A stretch of 6,136 nt of DNA from DASQFY01 sp036397815 (GTDB lineage Bacteria > Chloroflexota > Limnocylindria > QHBO01), in the NCBI GenBank assembly GCA_036397815.1, contig DASWIE010000125.1, positions 1 through 6,136 of the forward strand. Reading direction: 5' to 3'. Position 1 is the stretch's first letter. Each line of letters starts with the position of its first letter. Under the pieces are notes generated by a model. The model was not told the DNA's origin and searched no databases. It was given only the letters and a program-made list of their open reading frames with translations. A program made the translations under genes and the position numbers. Shown here one piece after another: positions 4,950 through 6,136 of the stretch.

Positions 4950-5689
4950 CGACGCCCGAGGTTGCGCGGCGCACCGGTCCGCGCGAGCTGAGCGTTAGGA
5001 TCACGCCCAGGTATCGGCTCATGTGGGCGGCGAACCGGACTGTCATGCGCCTGCTCTTCGACATCCGGGCCGGCGGCCTCGAGCACTGGCCGGCGCCACC
5101 GTTCCAGCTGGTCGCCAACCACCACAACGGCTTCGACCCGATGCTGGTCATGGCGGCCACGCCGCTCGAGCCGCGGATCACCTGGTTCGGCCCCCGCGAG
5201 GCCGACTTCAGCCGAGGCTTCAAGAACCGGGTGATGGCGTTCTTCGGCGGCGTGATCCCGTACCACCCTGAGCACACCACCCTCACCAGCGCGGTCCGCG
5301 CCGTGCGCCGCGTGTTCGCGGCGAGCGGCGTGCTCGGGAACTTCGCCGAGGGGCGCATCGGCTTCCGCGAGAGCGAGCTGCTGCCCTTCGAGGAGGGGGC
5401 GGCCGGCTTCGCGGCCGCATCCGGCGTGCCGGTGGTTCCGTGCGCGATCGTCGGCTCGACGCAGCTCTGGTTCCGCCGCCGCATCGAGGTCCACTTCGGA
5501 CCGCCGATCGTGACCGCCGACGTACGCGGCCGGGCCGGCCGCGAGGAGCTCGAGAGCCGCATCCGGGCCGCGGTGCAGGCCCTCCTGCCGGCCGCCGAGC
5601 CTCGCCTTCCGCGCCGGAGGCCGCTCGCCTTCCTGACCGACCTGCTCAACGGGGCCGATGACATCGCGCGGCGCGTGGCCGAACGCTGA
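4946..5689 (+). CDS. PlsC-family lysophospholipid/glycerolipid acyltransferase
   Basis: This 247-residue protein carries the four blocks of PlsC/GPAT acyltransferases, which move an acyl chain onto a lysolipid or other acceptor at the inner membrane face. Block I is NHHNGFD with the catalytic HX4D pair H59 and D64. Block II lies in 'GFKNRVMAFFGGVIPYHP' (91-108). Block III is FAEGR (133-137), corresponding to F-x-E-G-x-R. Block IV is VPVVP (161-165). No transmembrane helix is evident; the basic amphipathic N-terminus (about 18-40) could sit on the membrane. The start GTG 4946 overlaps the transporter stop in the sequence GTGA, with no independent Shine-Dalgarno, so translation is probably by re-initiation. 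The frame is open far upstream but there it is a shadow of the transporter. Length is normal for the family. The acceptor is unknown: lysophosphatidic acid, another lysophospholipid or a glycolipid are all possible. Confidence 0.9.
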   Translation: MTTPEVARRTGPRELSVRITPRYRLMWAANRTVMRLLFDIRAGGLEHWPAPPFQLVANHHNGFDPMLVMAATPLEPRITWFGPREADFSRGFKNRVMAFFGGVIPYHPEHTTLTSAVRAVRRVFAASGVLGNFAEGRIGFRESELLPFEEGAAGFAAASGVPVVPCAIVGSTQLWFRRRIEVHFGPPIVTADVRGRAGREELESRIRAAVQALLPAAEPRLPRRRPLAFLTDLLNGADDIARRVAER

Positions 5690-5718
5690 ACGGTGGCGCC
5701 CGCGACCGAAACGCTCGA

Positions 5719-5737
5719 ATTCACACCAGGCGTGCAT
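5719..5737. promoter_or_regulatory. Palindromic site 1 of a three-site array
   Basis: The 19-bp ATTCACACCAGGCGTGCAT has 8-bp half sites around a 3-bp centre CAG, with 6 of 8 positions complementary. It matches site 2 at 16 of 19 positions, and the reverse complement of site 3 at 17 of 19. It begins 30 nt after the stop of the acyltransferase gene. Confidence 0.5.
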
Positions 5738-5769
5738 TACGCCAGTGGACGCCCCGTTGAAGCGTCGAG

Positions 5770-5788
5770 ATTCACGCGAGGCGTGAAT
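5770..5788. promoter_or_regulatory. Palindromic site 2, perfect dyad
   Basis: ATTCACGCGAGGCGTGAAT has perfect 8-bp arms (ATTCACGC and GCGTGAAT) around GAG. It starts exactly 51 bp after site 1. Its right flank GAATTCG mirrors the left flank CGAATTC of site 1, suggesting the recognition sequence extends a few bases outward. As RNA it could also form a hairpin, but no T tract follows. Confidence 0.55.
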
Positions 5789-5820
5789 TCGAACGCGTCA
5801 GAGCAATCTCATGCCTGATA

Positions 5821-5839
5821 ACGCACGCCTGGCGTGAAT
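5821..5839. promoter_or_regulatory. Palindromic site 3 of the array
   Basis: ACGCACGCCTGGCGTGAAT starts exactly 51 bp after site 2 and carries the centre in the opposite sense (CTG). Six of eight half-site pairs match; the outer left bases have diverged. It lies about 35 bp upstream of the -10-like TAGCAT of the next gene, so a bound regulator would sit over or just above the promoter. Confidence 0.5.
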
Positions 5840-5873
5840 GGGAACCGTTCGCCGCGCCGTCGGTTGGAGGCGC

Positions 5874-5879
5874 TAGCAT
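5874..5879 (+). promoter_or_regulatory. Putative -10 element of the membrane protein gene
   Basis: TAGCAT is followed by 9 nt and then ATG 5889, giving a transcript with a leader of at most a few bases. The context TAGCATCGG is like TAGAATCGG in front of lgt. The TAG is also the in-frame stop that limits the downstream ORF, and no Shine-Dalgarno sequence lies between it and the ATG. Confidence 0.42.
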
Positions 5880-5888
5880 CGGCAGCCG

Positions 5889-6136
5889 ATGCTTCCGCTG
5901 GTCTGGACGCTCTTCGCCGTGCTCGCCGTGGGCGGGTTCGTGATGATCGCCGCCTACTGGCTCGACGTGCAGGACCGTCCCGACCTGACCGCGTGGAAGC
6001 GCATCGGCTGGTCCGCCGCCGTGCTGCTCTTTCCGGTTGCCATCCCCGCCTATGCGTTCGCCGGCGGACCCGGTTGGCCCGTTTTCATGAGGGTCGCCAG
6101 CCTCGTGCCGGCGGCCGCGCTCGCGCTCTTCCTCGG
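5889..6136 (+). CDS. Integral membrane protein of unknown function (partial)
   Basis: The frame is open from ATG 5889 to the right edge, giving 82 residues so far. Hydrophobic segments at about residues 4-23, 40-58 and 67-82 indicate at least three transmembrane helices. A short polar stretch 'DVQDRPDLTAWKR' (26-38) lies between the first two, and a 'GGPGW' turn (59-63) between the second and third. By the positive-inside rule the 'AWKR' loop is probably cytoplasmic. No family is recognised. A TAG five codons upstream in frame limits the 5' end and no earlier start is available. Third positions are almost all G or C, supporting coding. The gene is preceded by the three-palindrome array and may be the gene that array controls. 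Confidence 0.65.
   Translation, partial: MLPLVWTLFAVLAVGGFVMIAAYWLDVQDRPDLTAWKRIGWSAAVLLFPVAIPAYAFAGGPGWPVFMRVASLVPAAALALFL

Noticed and set aside
4996..5001. TAGGAT as an internal promoter in the acyltransferase gene
   Set aside because: It matches the -10 pattern and falls at less common codons, but lies inside a clear coding region with no -35 box and no sensible downstream start, so chance is likely.
5770..5788. The perfect palindrome of site 2 as a terminator of the acyltransferase operon
   Set aside because: Stem of only 8 bp, no T tract, about 80 nt after the stop, and two related but imperfect copies at fixed spacing point to protein binding instead.
5719..5839. A short CRISPR array (three repeats, 51-bp period)
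   Set aside because: The repeat is only 19 bp, differs at 3-5 positions between copies, is palindromic and appears in both orientations, and no cas gene is in view. Operator sites explain it better.

Overview
The window is a high-GC bacterial chromosome segment with strongly G/C-biased third codon positions, GTG starts at three genes, closely packed genes and several -10-like TANNNT hexamers placed for leaderless transcription. Together with an actinobacterial-type cystathionine beta-synthase and an SCO4226-like (DUF4242) protein, this suggests an actinomycete or a high-GC Chloroflexota relative. Sequence alone does not settle the phylum. No transposase, integrase, tRNA, rRNA or convincing CRISPR array was seen, so this reads as ordinary chromosome rather than a mobile island.

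Layout. (1) 1-365, minus: the N-terminus of a P-loop ATPase of the LuxR/AAA_16 regulator type, cut by the window edge. (2) 366-552: divergent intergenic region with two hairpins sharing an 11-nt repeat. (3) 553-1236, plus: a small operon of a DUF4242 nickel-binding-like protein, a 23-codon ORF that looks like the truncated start of a second DUF4242 copy, and a small secreted protein with two mature cysteines. A perfect 15-bp hairpin (1253-1288) closes it and also sits just past the end of the convergent operon. (4) 3533 down to 1300, minus: a tiny two-CxxC zinc-ribbon protein, lgt (prolipoprotein diacylglyceryl transferase), and a cystathionine beta-synthase catalytic core that overlaps the end of lgt. 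(5) 3645-5689, plus: a 12-helix MFS transporter overlapping by 4 bp a PlsC-type acyltransferase, probably one transcription unit in lipid or solute handling. (6) 5690-5888: intergenic region with three related 19-bp palindromes at exactly 51-bp intervals. (7) 5889-6136, plus: the start of an unidentified integral membrane protein, cut by the right edge.

The functional links are modest. Lgt modifies the lipobox cysteine of prolipoproteins and its neighbour belongs to transsulfuration, which is at most a loose cysteine theme. The MFS/acyltransferase pair recalls the E. coli LplT/Aas arrangement of a lysophospholipid transporter next to an acyltransferase, but the transporter's substrate cannot be read from sequence. 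The most distinctive non-coding signals are the helically phased palindrome array at 5719-5839 and the repeated placement of a -10 hexamer exactly 6 nt before the start codon in three genes that lack a Shine-Dalgarno sequence.
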